From assembly GCF_021290925.1 (NCBI RefSeq), contig NZ_JAJSLX010000001.1, positions 620,001-684,000 on the forward strand: DNA of 64,000 bases, given 5' to 3'. The notes under the pieces are model-generated. The model worked only from the letters and a program-made list of their open reading frames with translations. It ran no database searches and had not been told where the DNA came from. Positions 1 to 10,204 of the stretch are shown here, in pieces (positions within the stretch are counted from its first letter, which is position 1; each line of letters opens with the position of its first letter). The translations under genes were made by a program, and so were the position numbers. Source of the DNA: Sessilibacter corallicola (GTDB lineage: Bacteria; Pseudomonadota; Gammaproteobacteria; Pseudomonadales; Cellvibrionaceae).

Positions 1-36
1 ACAAGCCACAGGCGGCGAGTTAACCGTTAGAACACA

Positions 37-777
37 CTAATTGTTAGAACACACGGGACAGTCCGGTAACTTGGGTAATGCCAACGTTTGCCAGCGACTG
101 GCGATAGCATCATAAATGGTGAGCTTGCCGGGATGACATGGTAGGCCCGCAGCTATTTTTAGCGCTTCTAACGCTTGCATGGAACCGATCACCCCCACCA
201 ACGGCGAGAATACACCGCTTTCAGAGCAGTTCAGTTCGGTATCCGAATTCTCATCGTACAAACAACGGTAACAGGCTGACTGCTGTGCTGGATCAACCAC
301 CAGCAACTGCCCTTCAAAACCGATTGCAGCGCCCGAAACCAAGGGCGTCCTTTCCTGCCAACAGGTGCGATTTATTAACAATCGCGTCGATAGATTATCA
401 GTACAATCCACGACAACCCGAGCGTCACGAATCTGTTCTTGCAGACTGGTAGCATCTAAGCGTTGTGATAGGTGAGTTACTTTGACGGTGGAATTTAACG
501 CCTGAGCCGACTCGGCGGCCGACTGAGCTTTGTTTTTACCAACAGAAGATTCGTTGTGAGCAATTTGACGCTGCAAGTTGGTCAAATCAACAAGATCATC
601 GTCAACCAACACCAGCTCGCCCACTCCAGATGCGGCCAAATACTGGCTTACTGGTGACCCTAAACCACCTTGACCAATAACCAAAATACGAGATTCAATA
701 ATATTTTGCTGCCCTTCAATATCAATTTGCGGCAGTAAAATATGGCGGCTGTAACGCAGTAATTGCTCATCATTCAC
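37..777 (-). CDS. moeB: MoeB/ThiF-family adenylyltransferase
   Basis: E1-like enzyme that adenylates the C-terminal glycine of the small molybdopterin synthase subunit (MoaD) during molybdenum cofactor synthesis. The 246-aa protein has the ATP-binding loop ILVIGQGGLGS at residues 31-41, the acidic VDDD segment after it, and two zinc-binding CxxC pairs (C169/C172 and C240/C243, the latter at the extreme C-terminus). There is a Cys at 184 in ELNCSESG where MoeB carries its conserved cysteine. It is the last gene of a minus-strand hemA-prfA-prmC-moeB run, 13 bp after prmC. ThiF is the main alternative; the hemA-prfA-prmC context and the lack of any rhodanese domain favour MoeB. Confidence 0.88.
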   Translation of the reverse strand: MNDEQLLRYSRHILLPQIDIEGQQNIIESRILVIGQGGLGSPVSQYLAASGVGELVLVDDDLVDLTNLQRQIAHNESSVGKNKAQSAAESAQALNSTVKVTHLSQRLDATSLQEQIRDARVVVDCTDNLSTRLLINRTCWQERTPLVSGAAIGFEGQLLVVDPAQQSACYRCLYDENSDTELNCSESGVFSPLVGVIGSMQALEALKIAAGLPCHPGKLTIYDAIASRWQTLALPKLPDCPVCSNN

Positions 778-790
778 ACGATCACCTACT

Positions 791-1660
791 TCACCGAAAA
801 CGGCCCAAAGTTACTCGGTCTCGATCACCCAGATCTTGGCGAGTTTCAACTTGTTGATAACCCAATGTTTGAAGCAATTGAAGACAATCATTGCCTTTAT
901 CGTAACCGTGTTCAAACATAAGCCAACCGCCGGGAGCCAAAAATTCCCGAGCATGGGTAGCAATAGTAACGATATCAGCGAGACCTTTTTGTTGAGAGAT
1001 CAACGCACTTTTGGGTTCAAAGCGCACATCGCCCTGGCTCAAATGAATATCTTCGGGATCAATGTAAGGCGGGTTGCTGACAATCAAATCAAAACGGCGA
1101 TGATCATCGAGCGAATCAAACCAGTTGCTCTGCAAAAACTCGGCGTTTGTTAACCCACAACGTGTTTTGTTTTCTTGAGCAAGAGTGACCGCTTCTGAAC
1201 TGAAATCAACACCCGTGACCGACCAAGCCGGATGTTCGCTTGCCAACGCTAGGGCAATAGCACCGGTACCCGTACCCAAATCAAGCACGTTGGCATCGGT
1301 TGAAGACACTTTTTCTAAAGCGATTTCTACCAGTAACTCGGTTTCAGGGCGGGGAATCAGTGTCGATGGATTAACATTTAACGTCAAACTCCAAAACCCT
1401 TGCTCGCCCATCAGATAAGCGACCGGCTCGCCTTGAATTCGCCGAGTAACGCTTTCTTGAAAACAAAGAAATTGGTCGCCAGAGAGCGTTTTCTCCGGCC
1501 AGGTAAACAGGTAAGTGCGATCTTTTTTCAGCGCAAATGCCAGCAGCAGTTCGGCATCCAAACGCGGAGAATCTGAGTCGACGAATTGAGACGACGCCCA
1601 AACCAGCAACTCAGCGATGGATGACGTCTCTGCGACTGAATTCGAACTCGATACCGTCAT
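791..1660 (-). CDS. prmC: Peptide chain release factor N5-glutamine methyltransferase
   Basis: SAM-dependent methyltransferase that modifies the glutamine of the GGQ motif in release factors RF1 and RF2. The 289-aa protein has an N-terminal helical substrate-binding part, a SAM-binding DLGTGTG at residues 127-133 and the catalytic NPPY motif at 196-199. Length is as expected for the family. It sits 33 bp downstream of prfA, which encodes its substrate, and 13 bp before moeB, so the genes probably form one transcript. Confidence 0.95.
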   Translation of the reverse strand: MTVSSSNSVAETSSIAELLVWASSQFVDSDSPRLDAELLLAFALKKDRTYLFTWPEKTLSGDQFLCFQESVTRRIQGEPVAYLMGEQGFWSLTLNVNPSTLIPRPETELLVEIALEKVSSTDANVLDLGTGTGAIALALASEHPAWSVTGVDFSSEAVTLAQENKTRCGLTNAEFLQSNWFDSLDDHRRFDLIVSNPPYIDPEDIHLSQGDVRFEPKSALISQQKGLADIVTIATHAREFLAPGGWLMFEHGYDKGNDCLQLLQTLGYQQVETRQDLGDRDRVTLGRFR

Positions 1661-1693
1661 TGCGTGCCTTGAAGTTAATCGCTAAGGACAGAA

Positions 1694-2776
1694 TTAATTG
1701 GCGAGCGCAGCAAGCTGATCCGCTTGATACTCGTTCACTAATGGCCCAACCACCTCGTCCAAAGAACCTTCCATCACTTCTGCCAACTTATACAACGTTA
1801 AGTTGATGCGATGATCGGTAACGCGACCCTGTGGATAATTGTAGGTACGGATGCGTTCTGAACGGTCGCCACTGCCCACCAAGTTACGGCGTTCGTCGGC
1901 AATGGACTGCGCCGCCGCCGATTCTTGCTCAGACTTTAATTTTGAGGCCAACAAAGACATCGCTCGGGCGCGGTTTTTATGCTGCGAACGCTCGTCTTGG
2001 CACTCCACCACAATGCCGGTGGGTAAATGCGTGAGGCGAATGGCAGAATCGGTTTTGTTGACGTGCTGACCACCGGCACCGCTGGCGCGGAAGGTATCGA
2101 TACGCAAATCGTTTTTGTTGATATCGATTTCTTCCAACTCATCGGCTTCGGCCATGATTGCGACAGTGCACGCAGAGGTATGAATTCGGCCTTGGGATTC
2201 GGTCTCTGGCACACGTTGTACACGATGAGCGCCCGATTCAAACTTCAATTGCGAGTACACACCCTGACCGACAATACGCGCGATAACTTCTTTGTAGCCG
2301 CCGTGCTCGCCTTCATTGGCGTTGGTAAGTTCAACCCGCCAGCCCCGTGTTTCGGCGTATTTGCTGTACATACGGAACAAATCACCGGCAAAAATAGCCG
2401 CTTCGTCACCACCGGTTCCGGCACGAATTTCCAAGAACACGTTTTTCTCGTCGTTGGGGTCTTTCGGCAACAAAAGTTTTTGCAGTTCCAGCTCTAACGG
2501 TTCTTTTTGCTCTTCGGCTTCTTTTAACTCCTCTTGCGCCATTTCGCGCATGTCGGAATCGCCGTCGTTCATCATTTCTTTTGCAGTGGTGATGTCGTCA
2601 AGCACGGTTTTGTAGCTACTGAAGGTTTTCACCACCGGCTCAAGTTCTGCGTATTCTTTGGATAATTCACGGAATTTATCTTGATCGCTGATAATGTCAG
2701 CGTCACCCAATAAAGCCGCTACTTCGTCATAACGATCTTGCAATCGCTCGAGTTTTTCGAGAATAGAATCTTTCAT
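1694..2776 (-). CDS. prfA: Peptide chain release factor 1
   Basis: RF1, which terminates translation at UAA and UAG. The 360-aa length is typical. Residues 190-192 (PET) occupy the P-x-T stop-codon recognition site that distinguishes RF1 from RF2, and the peptidyl-tRNA hydrolysis motif GGQ lies at 235-237 within [12 protein letters not shown]. The gene lies 21 bp after hemA and is followed by prmC, the methylase for its GGQ glutamine, the usual gammaproteobacterial order. Confidence 0.97.
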   Translation of the reverse strand: MKDSILEKLERLQDRYDEVAALLGDADIISDQDKFRELSKEYAELEPVVKTFSSYKTVLDDITTAKEMMNDGDSDMREMAQEELKEAEEQKEPLELELQKLLLPKDPNDEKNVFLEIRAGTGGDEAAIFAGDLFRMYSKYAETRGWRVELTNANEGEHGGYKEVIARIVGQGVYSQLKFESGAHRVQRVPETESQGRIHTSACTVAIMAEADELEEIDINKNDLRIDTFRASGAGGQHVNKTDSAIRLTHLPTGIVVECQDERSQHKNRARAMSLLASKLKSEQESAAAQSIADERRNLVGSGDRSERIRTYNYPQGRVTDHRINLTLYKLAEVMEGSLDEVVGPLVNEYQADQLAALAN

Positions 2777-2797
2777 ATAAAGTCTTAATTAACAGCC

Positions 2798-4057
2798 TTA
2801 AGTGAGGTCTTGCTGGTCAAGATCGAACAACTCTTGTGTCCATCCGATCAAATCGGCTCGGCCTTCAGCACTGGCTTGGCGTAATTTTGCGGTAGGTGAA
2901 TGTAACAACTTATTGGTTAAGTTGCGGGCAAGTTGCTGCATGAGCTTTTCAGGGTCACCGCCTGAGGACAACGACTTTAATGCTTTTTGTAATTCAGCAT
3001 CACGCAGCGTTTCAGCTTTCTTGCGATAAGCGCGAATAGTAGAGACCGAATCTTGTACACGCAAGCCGCTAACGTAAGACTTAACGCCATCGGCAATGAT
3101 TTCATCGGCCTGCTCCGCCGCTTCTTGGCGCGAACGAAGGTTCTCTTGAATAACATCGCTGAGATCATCGACGGTGTACAAGTAAACATCGGGAAGGTCG
3201 CCTACTTGCTCTTCGATATCGCGCGGAACGGCAATATCAACCATAAACATGGGTTTATGCTTACGGACTTTTAGCGCCGCTTCAACGGAGCCTTTGCCGA
3301 GAATCGGCAGTGGACTGGCGGTTGAGGAAATAATGATATCAACGTGGGGAAGCACTTCTGGAATTTCTTCGAGCAAAATACCCTTACCATCGAACTCATC
3401 GGCAAGGGTTGCCGCCCTCGAAAGCGTTCTATTTGCAACTATAATGGATTTAATGCCTTGCTCGGACAAATGTCTCGCCACAAGCTCGATTGTCTCACCG
3501 GCGCCAATTAATAACGCGGTGTCTTTTTTCAGATCGCTAAAAATCTGTTGCGCCAGACTGACCGCTGCATAAGCCACAGATACCGGGTTTTCACCGATGG
3601 CGGTTTCAGTGCGAACCCGCTTTGCAATGGCAAACACTTGTTGGAAGGCGTCGTGTAACACGGGTCCGACTGTGCCGCTTTCTCGGGCGTGCGCATACGA
3701 CGCTTTCATTTGACCGAGAATTTGCGGCTCGCCCAGTACCAACGAATCTAAACCAGAAGCCACACGCATCATGTGAGATATCGCACTTTCGCTGGTTTTC
3801 ACGTAGTGACTGGCGTTGAGCTCGTCAAAACTTAAATTTCGGTAATTTGATAGCCAAGTTAAAAGTTGGTTGCATTCATCCTGAGACTGGGCGTAAATTT
3901 CTGTACGGTTACACGTTGAGAGAATCGCAATCTCCGACAAACCGGTTTCCATCGCAGACAATAGCGCAGACTCGATTTGTTCTGGGCTAAATGCCAATTG
4001 CTCACGTAATGCTACAGAAGCCGTGTTGTGATTTATGCCTAATGCAAGTAATGCCAT
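2798..4057 (-). CDS. hemA: Glutamyl-tRNA reductase
   Basis: NADPH-dependent reduction of glutamyl-tRNA to glutamate-1-semialdehyde, the first committed step of C5-pathway tetrapyrrole synthesis. The 419-aa protein begins with the family hallmark [13 protein letters not shown], has the catalytic cysteine at about residue 49 in [11 protein letters not shown], the NADPH-binding segment around [17 protein letters not shown] (here LLIGAGE), and a C-terminal dimerisation helix region. It heads the minus-strand prfA-prmC-moeB run and is divergent from the TPR lipoprotein/lolB genes across a 266-bp spacer, which probably holds both promoters. Confidence 0.96.
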   Translation of the reverse strand: MALLALGINHNTASVALREQLAFSPEQIESALLSAMETGLSEIAILSTCNRTEIYAQSQDECNQLLTWLSNYRNLSFDELNASHYVKTSESAISHMMRVASGLDSLVLGEPQILGQMKASYAHARESGTVGPVLHDAFQQVFAIAKRVRTETAIGENPVSVAYAAVSLAQQIFSDLKKDTALLIGAGETIELVARHLSEQGIKSIIVANRTLSRAATLADEFDGKGILLEEIPEVLPHVDIIISSTASPLPILGKGSVEAALKVRKHKPMFMVDIAVPRDIEEQVGDLPDVYLYTVDDLSDVIQENLRSRQEAAEQADEIIADGVKSYVSGLRVQDSVSTIRAYRKKAETLRDAELQKALKSLSSGGDPEKLMQQLARNLTNKLLHSPTAKLRQASAEGRADLIGWTQELFDLDQQDLT

Positions 4058-4323
4058 GGAAATTGAATGAACTTCCCGTTAAAAATAAACTTTGCGGAAC
4101 TTAGATTTCAATTTACCGCTCAAAAGTCGTGAATTGTCCGCATCTTCTTTGGCTCTGACAAGGGTAAAGAAGGATAAAAGCTAAAATTATAGATAAACTC
4201 AAATCCATTTTAGCGATAAACACCTTTATATTTAAGTGTGTTAACAAAGCAATCGCTAGAAGCCAATCGATTTAAAGATGTTACATTGAATCGTCGATTG
4301 CCCACATTTTAGGGGTCTTACTT

Positions 4324-6060
4324 TTGAACTTCACAATTCAGTCGTTGCTCAGAATTTCCAAATGTTTCGGGGTATCGAGCACCTTATTGCTCGCGGCGTG
4401 CGCTACCCAGCAGCCGTTAGTATCCGATGAAACCATTGAAGAGAAAGCGCAAACTGAACCAGAAATCGTCTATAAAAACTTCGAGCCCGAAACCTTTTAT
4501 TCCTTGATGGTTGCCGAGCTTGCTGGCGATCGCCAACGCTACGACATCGCCCTTCGCAACTACGTACAACAGGCCCATCAAACCCGAGACAAAGCCGTTG
4601 CCGCGCGCGCCACCCGTATCGCTCGCTTCCTCGGCGCACGTCAAGTGACACTTAACTCTTCGCTGTTGTGGCTCGAACTCGAACCCAGTAACGAAGAAGC
4701 CCAAGTCATTGCCGCTACCGAATTGGCCCAGGCCGGCCGCCTCTCGGAATCCATTAAGCTTGCTAAAAACTTGTCGGAAAAAGATGTAGATTCTTTATTC
4801 TTGTCGATTGCCTCCAGAGCCGAACAAAGTACGGACACTCAACGTGAAGGCTTAATCAAAGAGTATACGGAACTTTTAGAAATTCACCCCGAGAAACCCG
4901 AATTAATTATCGGTAAAGGTTTGCTGTTAGCCCAGTCGGGCTCGGTGGATGAAGCCCTTAAGTTGGCCCAAGCTGTTCTCAAAGACGACCCCATGAATGT
5001 GCCAGCGGCAAAGCTTGAAACCAACATTTTGCGCGAACTCGAACGCAACGACGAAGCCAAAGCCCGCTTGAGTTCAATGCTTGAACAAGATCCTCGCAAT
5101 TTGAGTTTGCGCCTGCACTACGCCCGCTTGCTCACGCACGACGATATCGAAGGCTCGAAAGAGCAGTTTGAAATACTGAACGAGCAAAAACCAGGCGATC
5201 CCGACCTGATGTTCTCGCTCGCTCTGCTCAACCAAGAATTGGGCTTATTTGACGAAGCCAAAGCGCTGTACAGCGAATTAATTCACACACCCAATCGCGG
5301 TTCATCAGCTCACTTCTATTTAGGTGAAATCGCCAATGCTCAAGGCGATACCGAAACCGCGCTGGTTCATTACCAACAAGTAGGCGCGGGCCAAGACTTT
5401 ATGCTCGCGATCAACCGAGCGTCAGACATTTTGTTAAGCCAAAATCGATTGGAAGACTTTGGCGATCAATTCAATAAATTAAGAAGAGACTTCCCGCAGC
5501 AAGAAGAACGCCTGTACCTGTCGCAGTCCAACCTGTTGGTTCGACACGCAATGCTGGAAGAAGCCGTGAATATTCTGACCGAAGGCTTAACCTTCCACAC
5601 GCAGAGTTCATCTTTGTTGTACGCACGCGCAATGGCGAACGAGCAGCGAGACTTAATTCATCTGACCGAAGAAGATCTGCGCACCATTCTTAATTACGAC
5701 ACGACCAATGCCACTGCATTAAACGCACTGGGTTACACATTGGCCGACAGAACCGATCGCTTTGAAGAAGCGTTTGAATTAATCAGCGAAGCCTTCGCGC
5801 TCAATCCAGACGATCCTGCAATTATCGACTCAATGGGCTGGGTTCATTACCGTTTAGGCAATTATCAACAAGCCATTACGCATTTGCGCGAAGCCATGAA
5901 AGCCTTTCCCGATCATGAAATTGCGGCTCACTTAGGGGAAGTTTTATGGGTCGTCGGTGAAAAGCAGGAAGCCGAAGCGATTTGGCAGGAAGGTTTACGA
6001 TTGAATCCAGACAGCGACATTATTCCAGGCGTGATTGAACGGCTTAAGGCTGAGCAATAA
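4324..6060 (+). CDS. TPR-repeat outer-membrane lipoprotein
   Basis: A 578-aa protein made of tetratricopeptide-like helical repeats (for example around ALNALGYTLADRTDRFEEA and SMGWVHYRLGNYQQAITHL near the C-terminus). The N-terminus has a lipoprotein signal with the lipobox LAAC at about residues 24-27 (LLLAACATQQ), so it is likely lipidated and periplasmic. The start is TTG at 4324, supported by AGGGG 8 bases upstream and by the absence of another start before the lipobox. It is translationally coupled to lolB: the stop codon and the lolB ATG share a base (TAATG). This TPR gene upstream of lolB is common in Pseudomonas-like genomes; its exact role is not known. Confidence 0.85.
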   Translation: MNFTIQSLLRISKCFGVSSTLLLAACATQQPLVSDETIEEKAQTEPEIVYKNFEPETFYSLMVAELAGDRQRYDIALRNYVQQAHQTRDKAVAARATRIARFLGARQVTLNSSLLWLELEPSNEEAQVIAATELAQAGRLSESIKLAKNLSEKDVDSLFLSIASRAEQSTDTQREGLIKEYTELLEIHPEKPELIIGKGLLLAQSGSVDEALKLAQAVLKDDPMNVPAAKLETNILRELERNDEAKARLSSMLEQDPRNLSLRLHYARLLTHDDIEGSKEQFEILNEQKPGDPDLMFSLALLNQELGLFDEAKALYSELIHTPNRGSSAHFYLGEIANAQGDTETALVHYQQVGAGQDFMLAINRASDILLSQNRLEDFGDQFNKLRRDFPQQEERLYLSQSNLLVRHAMLEEAVNILTEGLTFHTQSSSLLYARAMANEQRDLIHLTEEDLRTILNYDTTNATALNALGYTLADRTDRFEEAFELISEAFALNPDDPAIIDSMGWVHYRLGNYQQAITHLREAMKAFPDHEIAAHLGEVLWVVGEKQEAEAIWQEGLRLNPDSDIIPGVIERLKAEQ

Positions 6061-6665
6061 TGACAAAGCAGTGTGTACAGCCGTTTGTGCGGCTGTTGCT
6101 TTTAGCAGTCTCAGTTGTGATCTTGTCAGCGTGTGAAAGTATCGGTAAAAAATCCAGTTTACCCGTTTACAACTCCCCGGCCTTTGCACTCGACAACTGG
6201 CAAATTCGCGGCAAGCTTGGCATTAAAACCGAAAACGACCGCGCCAGCTCCAGCCTTAAATGGACACAATCTGAACTCGACTCTTACCAGATCAATCTTG
6301 CAGGCCCGCTCGGACAAGGCGCTGTCAAAATGACGGCCAAACCAGATCAATTCACCTTAGTCGCACGCGGAAAAACCTATCACAGCGAATCGCCGCGACA
6401 GTTACTGTTAAATCAGTTGGGCTGGGATTTACCCGTTGATCATTTCCAGCACTGGGTCAAAGGCGTGCCCTCTCCCTATCAACGAGTGGATGCGATTGAA
6501 TACGACGACAATGGCACTTTATTGTCACTGAGCCAAGACGGATGGGACTTAGAATTCAGTCGTTACCAAACCTATGGTTCGTGGACGTTACCGGGTAAAC
6601 TCACGGCAAAAATTCAGTCGCTGTCATTGACCTTAATTATTCGCGATTGGGAAACCGGCCATTAA
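6060..6665 (+). CDS. lolB: Outer-membrane lipoprotein receptor LolB
   Basis: LolB accepts lipoproteins from the periplasmic carrier LolA and inserts them into the outer membrane; LolB is itself a lipoprotein. The 201-aa protein has a lipobox LSAC at about residues 22-25, followed by the typical DNWQIRGKLGI motif of the LolB beta-barrel fold and a C-terminal KLTAKI...LTLIIRDW segment. Its start overlaps the upstream TPR gene stop as TAATG, and ispE follows after 22 bp, the classical lolB-ispE-prs arrangement. Confidence 0.93.
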   Translation: MTKQCVQPFVRLLLLAVSVVILSACESIGKKSSLPVYNSPAFALDNWQIRGKLGIKTENDRASSSLKWTQSELDSYQINLAGPLGQGAVKMTAKPDQFTLVARGKTYHSESPRQLLLNQLGWDLPVDHFQHWVKGVPSPYQRVDAIEYDDNGTLLSLSQDGWDLEFSRYQTYGSWTLPGKLTAKIQSLSLTLIIRDWETGH

Positions 6666-6687
6666 TTCTTCGCGTTAGAACTCAGTT

Positions 6688-7545
6688 ATGCAATCGCTCA
6701 CCTTGCCCGCTCCGGCAAAATTAAATTTATTCCTCCATATTAATCGCCGTCGTGAAGACGGTTATCACGACTTGCAGACCGTTTTCCAACTCTTGGATTT
6801 CGGCGATGAACTGACCTTCACCCCAAATACCGACAATACAATTCGGTTTACCTGTTCGAACAAATCCCTTGAAGGCGACGACAATTTAGTAATGAAAGCG
6901 GCTTATTCATTACAACCGTTCGCACGACAATTTTTGGGTATCGATATTTATCTGAATAAAATTTTGCCCGCCGGAGGTGGTATTGGTGGTGGCAGCAGTG
7001 ACGCCGCAACCACATTATTAGCGCTGAATTATTTGTGGCACTGTGATTTAACTGCCGATCAATTAGCCGATATCGGAAGAGAGCTTGGAGCGGACATTCC
7101 AGTGTTTGTTCGTGGTCAAAGTTCGTTCGCCGAAGGTGTCGGTGAACGTCTACAACCCCTTGATTTGCCTAAAAAATGGTTCATTGTGCTCGATCCTGGT
7201 TGCCACGTATCCACTGCGAAAATTTTTTCACATAAACGTTTGACAAGAGACACTCCCATCATTAAAGTAGCGACCTCTTTCGGGCAAGGCACAAAAAATG
7301 ATTGCCAACCCTTAGTTGAGGAGCTTTACTCTCAAGTTAAAGAAGCTCGACTTTGGTTAGACCAATTTGGTCAAGCTCGAATGACAGGAACAGGTTGTTG
7401 TGTATTTCTTTCTGTCGATGACGAAGATACTGCGCAAACAATATTTAAACAGCGGCCAAAACACATTAACGGTTTTGTTGCTAAAGGAGTAAACACTTCT
7501 CCTGCTGTTGAACAGCTTTCTCTGTCAATTGCTACTGGGGTGTAG
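6688..7545 (+). CDS. ispE: 4-diphosphocytidyl-2-C-methyl-D-erythritol kinase
   Basis: GHMP-family kinase of the non-mevalonate isoprenoid pathway that phosphorylates the 2-hydroxyl of CDP-methylerythritol. The 285-aa protein has PAKLNLFLHI at the N-terminus, the ATP-binding LPAGGGIGGGSSDAA motif at about residues 90-105 and the C-terminal MTGTGCCVFL motif. The last codons (ACT GGG GTG TAG) run into the following tRNA-Gln gene: bases 7536-7545, including the stop codon, are the 5' acceptor strand and position 8-10 bases of the tRNA. The C-terminus (EQLSLSIATGV) therefore extends past the usual family end. Confidence 0.95.
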   Translation: MQSLTLPAPAKLNLFLHINRRREDGYHDLQTVFQLLDFGDELTFTPNTDNTIRFTCSNKSLEGDDNLVMKAAYSLQPFARQFLGIDIYLNKILPAGGGIGGGSSDAATTLLALNYLWHCDLTADQLADIGRELGADIPVFVRGQSSFAEGVGERLQPLDLPKKWFIVLDPGCHVSTAKIFSHKRLTRDTPIIKVATSFGQGTKNDCQPLVEELYSQVKEARLWLDQFGQARMTGTGCCVFLSVDDEDTAQTIFKQRPKHINGFVAKGVNTSPAVEQLSLSIATGV

Positions 7546-7610
7546 CCAAGCGGTAAGGCAGCGGGTTTTGATCCCGTCATGCGAAGGTTCGAATCCTTCC
7601 ACCCCAGCCA
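7536..7610 (+). tRNA. tRNA-Gln (anticodon TTG)
   Basis: A complete 75-nt cloverleaf with encoded CCA. The acceptor stem TGGGGTG pairs perfectly with CACCCCA, discriminator base is G, the anticodon arm is GCGGG / loop TTTTGAT / CCCGT with anticodon TTG, and the T arm is GAAGG-TTCGAAT-CCTTC. The U1-A72 pair is a known identity feature of tRNA-Gln. Its first ten bases overlap the 3' end of ispE. It lies between ispE and prs, the usual location for this tRNA in gammaproteobacteria. Confidence 0.96.
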
Positions 7611-7808
7611 TATTTATAGGCTTACGCATTTAGTTAGTATTCCATTCTCGCGGTAAGCTTCTACGATTTTATTTCAAGCGAATTCTATTTAAATATCCAG
7701 AGCCAAATAATTTTTATTGCATAATTGCTTACAATTAGATAAAAAGCGCGCCTGGATTATTCCAGTCTTTTATCCACACACAAACAAACCACTCAGGATA
7801 AATTTATT

Positions 7809-8750
7809 GTGGCTGATTTGATGTTATTTTCGGGCAATGCTAACAAAGCCCTAGCCCAGGCTGTTGCGGACAAACTCGGTATTCCATTAGGCAATGCTGC
7901 AGTGAGTAAATTTTCTGACGGTGAAATCACCGTTGAACTTAACGATAACGTTCGCGGACGTGATGTTTTCATCATTCAGCCAACTTGCGCACCCACCAAT
8001 GACAACCTCATGGAATTAATTTTCATGGTCGATGCATTAGGTCGTGCTTCTGCTGGAAGAATTACTGCCGTTGTTCCTTACTTTGGTTACGCACGTCAAG
8101 ATCGTCGAGTTCGATCCGCTCGTGTACCTATTTCAGCCAAAGTGGTTGCCGATATGATGGTTGCCGTTGGTGTTGACCGCGTATTAACCGTCGATCTTCA
8201 TTCCGAGCAAATTCAGGGTTTCTTCGCAGTACCTGTGGATAACGTTTACGGCTCGCCAGTGCTACTCAATGACATTGAGCGCCGTGACTTTGAAGACCTC
8301 ATTGTTGTATCGCCAGATATCGGTGGTGTTGTTCGTGCCCGCGCTGTGGCAAAACAACTCGACATCGACCTGGCCATTATCGATAAACGTCGCCCACGTG
8401 CGAACGTTGCCGAAGTGATGAACTTAATTGGTGACGTTGACGGTCGAACCTGCGTTCTTGTTGACGACATGGTCGATACCGCAGGCACCCTATGTGGCGC
8501 AGCCAAAGCCCTGAAGAGCTTTGGTGCAGAAAAAGTGGTCGCCTACTGTACGCACCCAGTACTTTCTGGCAACGCACTCAACAATATTCGCAATTCAGAG
8601 CTGGATGAGCTTGTCGTTACCGACTCGATCCCGCTTTCAGCGGAAGCTCAAGGCATCAGCAATATTCGCCAACTTTCGCTCGCACCGATGCTTGCCGAGT
8701 GCGTACGCAGAATTTGTAACGAAGAATCATTGAGTGCCATGTTTCGATAA
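7809..8750 (+). CDS. prs: Ribose-phosphate pyrophosphokinase
   Basis: Makes PRPP from ribose-5-phosphate and ATP, feeding nucleotide, histidine and tryptophan synthesis. The 313-aa protein has the characteristic FSDGE, the ATP-loop YFGYARQDR, and the PRPP-binding loop [12 protein letters not shown] near residue 220. A GTG start at 7809 is chosen because the resulting N-terminus [11 protein letters not shown] aligns with the well-known E. coli N-terminus MPDMKLFAGNA, and an AGGA lies upstream. It follows ispE and tRNA-Gln on the same strand. Confidence 0.96.
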   Translation: MADLMLFSGNANKALAQAVADKLGIPLGNAAVSKFSDGEITVELNDNVRGRDVFIIQPTCAPTNDNLMELIFMVDALGRASAGRITAVVPYFGYARQDRRVRSARVPISAKVVADMMVAVGVDRVLTVDLHSEQIQGFFAVPVDNVYGSPVLLNDIERRDFEDLIVVSPDIGGVVRARAVAKQLDIDLAIIDKRRPRANVAEVMNLIGDVDGRTCVLVDDMVDTAGTLCGAAKALKSFGAEKVVAYCTHPVLSGNALNNIRNSELDELVVTDSIPLSAEAQGISNIRQLSLAPMLAECVRRICNEESLSAMFR

Positions 8751-8800
8751 CGTCTGAATTCGTTTAGAAAACATCAAACATTGCACTTATTTTCACACTT

Positions 8801-8870
8801 TAGAACGTTCTAGTTTAGAACAGACTAAAGCTTTTAAAACCAACCAATTCTCTGGTCGCAAGAGATTGGT
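8801..8870 (+). promoter_or_regulatory. Palindrome and stem-loop in the rplY leader
   Basis: Two structures lie between prs and rplY. A perfect 12-base palindrome, TAGAACGTTCTA, is at 8801-8812 with a further AGAAC half at about 8817. Closer to the gene, ACCAAT-T-CTCT (8843-8853) pairs with AGAGATTGGT (8861-8870) around a 7-nt loop, with one bulged T. This ends about 10 bases before the AGAGGA ribosome binding site. A regulatory or autogenous-control role is only an inference. Confidence 0.35.
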
Positions 8871-8891
8871 GTTTATATAGAGGACTCAGCA

Positions 8892-9518
8892 ATGGCTGAA
8901 GATTTTGTACTTAGTGCTGAAGTTCGTGAAGTGTCAGGGAAAGGTGCGAGCCGCCGCCTGCGTCGCGAACAAGGTTTAGTTCCAGGAATCATCTACGGTG
9001 GTGACAAAGAGCCTACTCAAATTACCCTTGCTCATAAAGACTTGATCAAGCAACTTGAGAACGAAGCGTTCTACTCTCACATCGTAACTCTGAACATTGG
9101 TTCTGGTTCTGAATCTGTTATTTTAAAAGATTTGCAACGTCACCCTGCAAAACCAATCATTTTGCACGCTGACTTCTTGCGCGTATCTGCTGATCAGAAG
9201 CTTCACACCAAAGTACCTCTGCACTTCATCAACGAAGCAAGCAGTGTTGGTGTTAAAACTCAAGGCGGCGTTGTTACTCACAACATCACTGAATTGGACA
9301 TCACTTGTCTTCCTAAAGACTTGCCTGAGTTCATCGAAGTTGACGTTGCTGCTCTTGAAGTTGGCCAAAGCCTACACATCTCAGAAATCACCCTTCCTGA
9401 AGGCGTTAGTTCTGTTGATTTGGCTCACGACCACGACTTGGCAATTGCTACCATCTCTAAAACTCGCGGCGCAAGCTCTAGCGACGAAGATGGCGAAGCA
9501 GCAGCCACTGAAGAATAA
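8892..9518 (+). CDS. rplY: 50S ribosomal protein L25/Ctc
   Basis: 5S rRNA-binding large-subunit protein. The 208-aa form has the N-terminal L25 domain ([21 protein letters not shown] at the start, 5S rRNA-binding part to about residue 95) followed by the TL5/CTC-type beta domain and an acidic tail ([14 protein letters not shown]), i.e. the long form rather than the short E. coli L25. ATG at 8892 is preceded by AGAGGA. The order prs-rplY-pth-ychF is conserved in pseudomonads and relatives. Confidence 0.95.
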   Translation: MAEDFVLSAEVREVSGKGASRRLRREQGLVPGIIYGGDKEPTQITLAHKDLIKQLENEAFYSHIVTLNIGSGSESVILKDLQRHPAKPIILHADFLRVSADQKLHTKVPLHFINEASSVGVKTQGGVVTHNITELDITCLPKDLPEFIEVDVAALEVGQSLHISEITLPEGVSSVDLAHDHDLAIATISKTRGASSSDEDGEAAATEE

Positions 9519-9538
9519 GTTTAAACACTTATCTTCCT

Positions 9539-9562
9539 TGCAGCCGGTTCTACCCGGCTGCA
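9539..9562 (+). terminator. GC-rich hairpin after rplY
   Basis: A perfect 9-bp stem TGCAGCCGG / CCGGCTGCA closes a 6-nt loop 20 bases after the rplY stop. There is no T-run after it, so it may only attenuate transcription into pth or stabilise the rplY message. Confidence 0.45.
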
Positions 9563-9619
9563 TCAACACTCCTTTTCTGGCAAAATCCCCTCTCCTTTTT
9601 ACAACCCGATTCAACATTC

Positions 9620-10204
9620 ATGGATGCTCCGGTAAAAATTCTTGTCGGCCTTGGAAACCCAGGTGCTGAGTACGAAAATACTCGTCATAACGCGGGTGAA
9701 GATTTTGTTCGCCTTATTGCCGAGCAATACAACATCACACTAAAGCAAGACACTAAATACTTCGGCTTTTATGGCAAAGGCATCGTCAATAATCGCGATA
9801 TCAAGCTGTTGATTCCCACCACCTTTATGAATCGCAGCGGCAAATCCATAGCCGCGCTGGCAAACTTTTTTAAGGTGGAACCCAAAAGCATTTTGGTAGC
9901 TCATGATGAACTCGATATGGAACCGGGTGTGGCCCGGCTCAAAGTTGGCGGCGGCCACGGCGGCCACAATGGCTTGCGCGATACCATCTCGGCCCTTGGC
10001 AACAGCAAAGATTTTGCCCGTCTGCGTTTAGGCATTGGCCATCCGGGCAACGCTAAAATGGTATCGGGATACGTTTTAAAGAAAGCCCCGACGATCGATC
10101 GCGACAAAATCAGCGAAGCCAGCTACCAAGCCGCTAAAGTCTTGCCGCAACTGATGGAAGGCAAGTGGAATCAGGCCATGCAGGATTTGCATACCGCGAC
10201 TTAA
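9620..10204 (+). CDS. pth: Peptidyl-tRNA hydrolase
   Basis: Releases tRNA from peptidyl-tRNAs that drop off ribosomes. The 194-aa protein shows the family signature [18 protein letters not shown] (catalytic His in TRHN), the FMNRSG segment and the [10 protein letters not shown] motif around residues 110-120. It follows rplY by 101 bp and precedes ychF. No clear Shine-Dalgarno is seen before the ATG at 9620, but the start fits the family. Confidence 0.95.
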   Translation: MDAPVKILVGLGNPGAEYENTRHNAGEDFVRLIAEQYNITLKQDTKYFGFYGKGIVNNRDIKLLIPTTFMNRSGKSIAALANFFKVEPKSILVAHDELDMEPGVARLKVGGGHGGHNGLRDTISALGNSKDFARLRLGIGHPGNAKMVSGYVLKKAPTIDRDKISEASYQAAKVLPQLMEGKWNQAMQDLHTAT

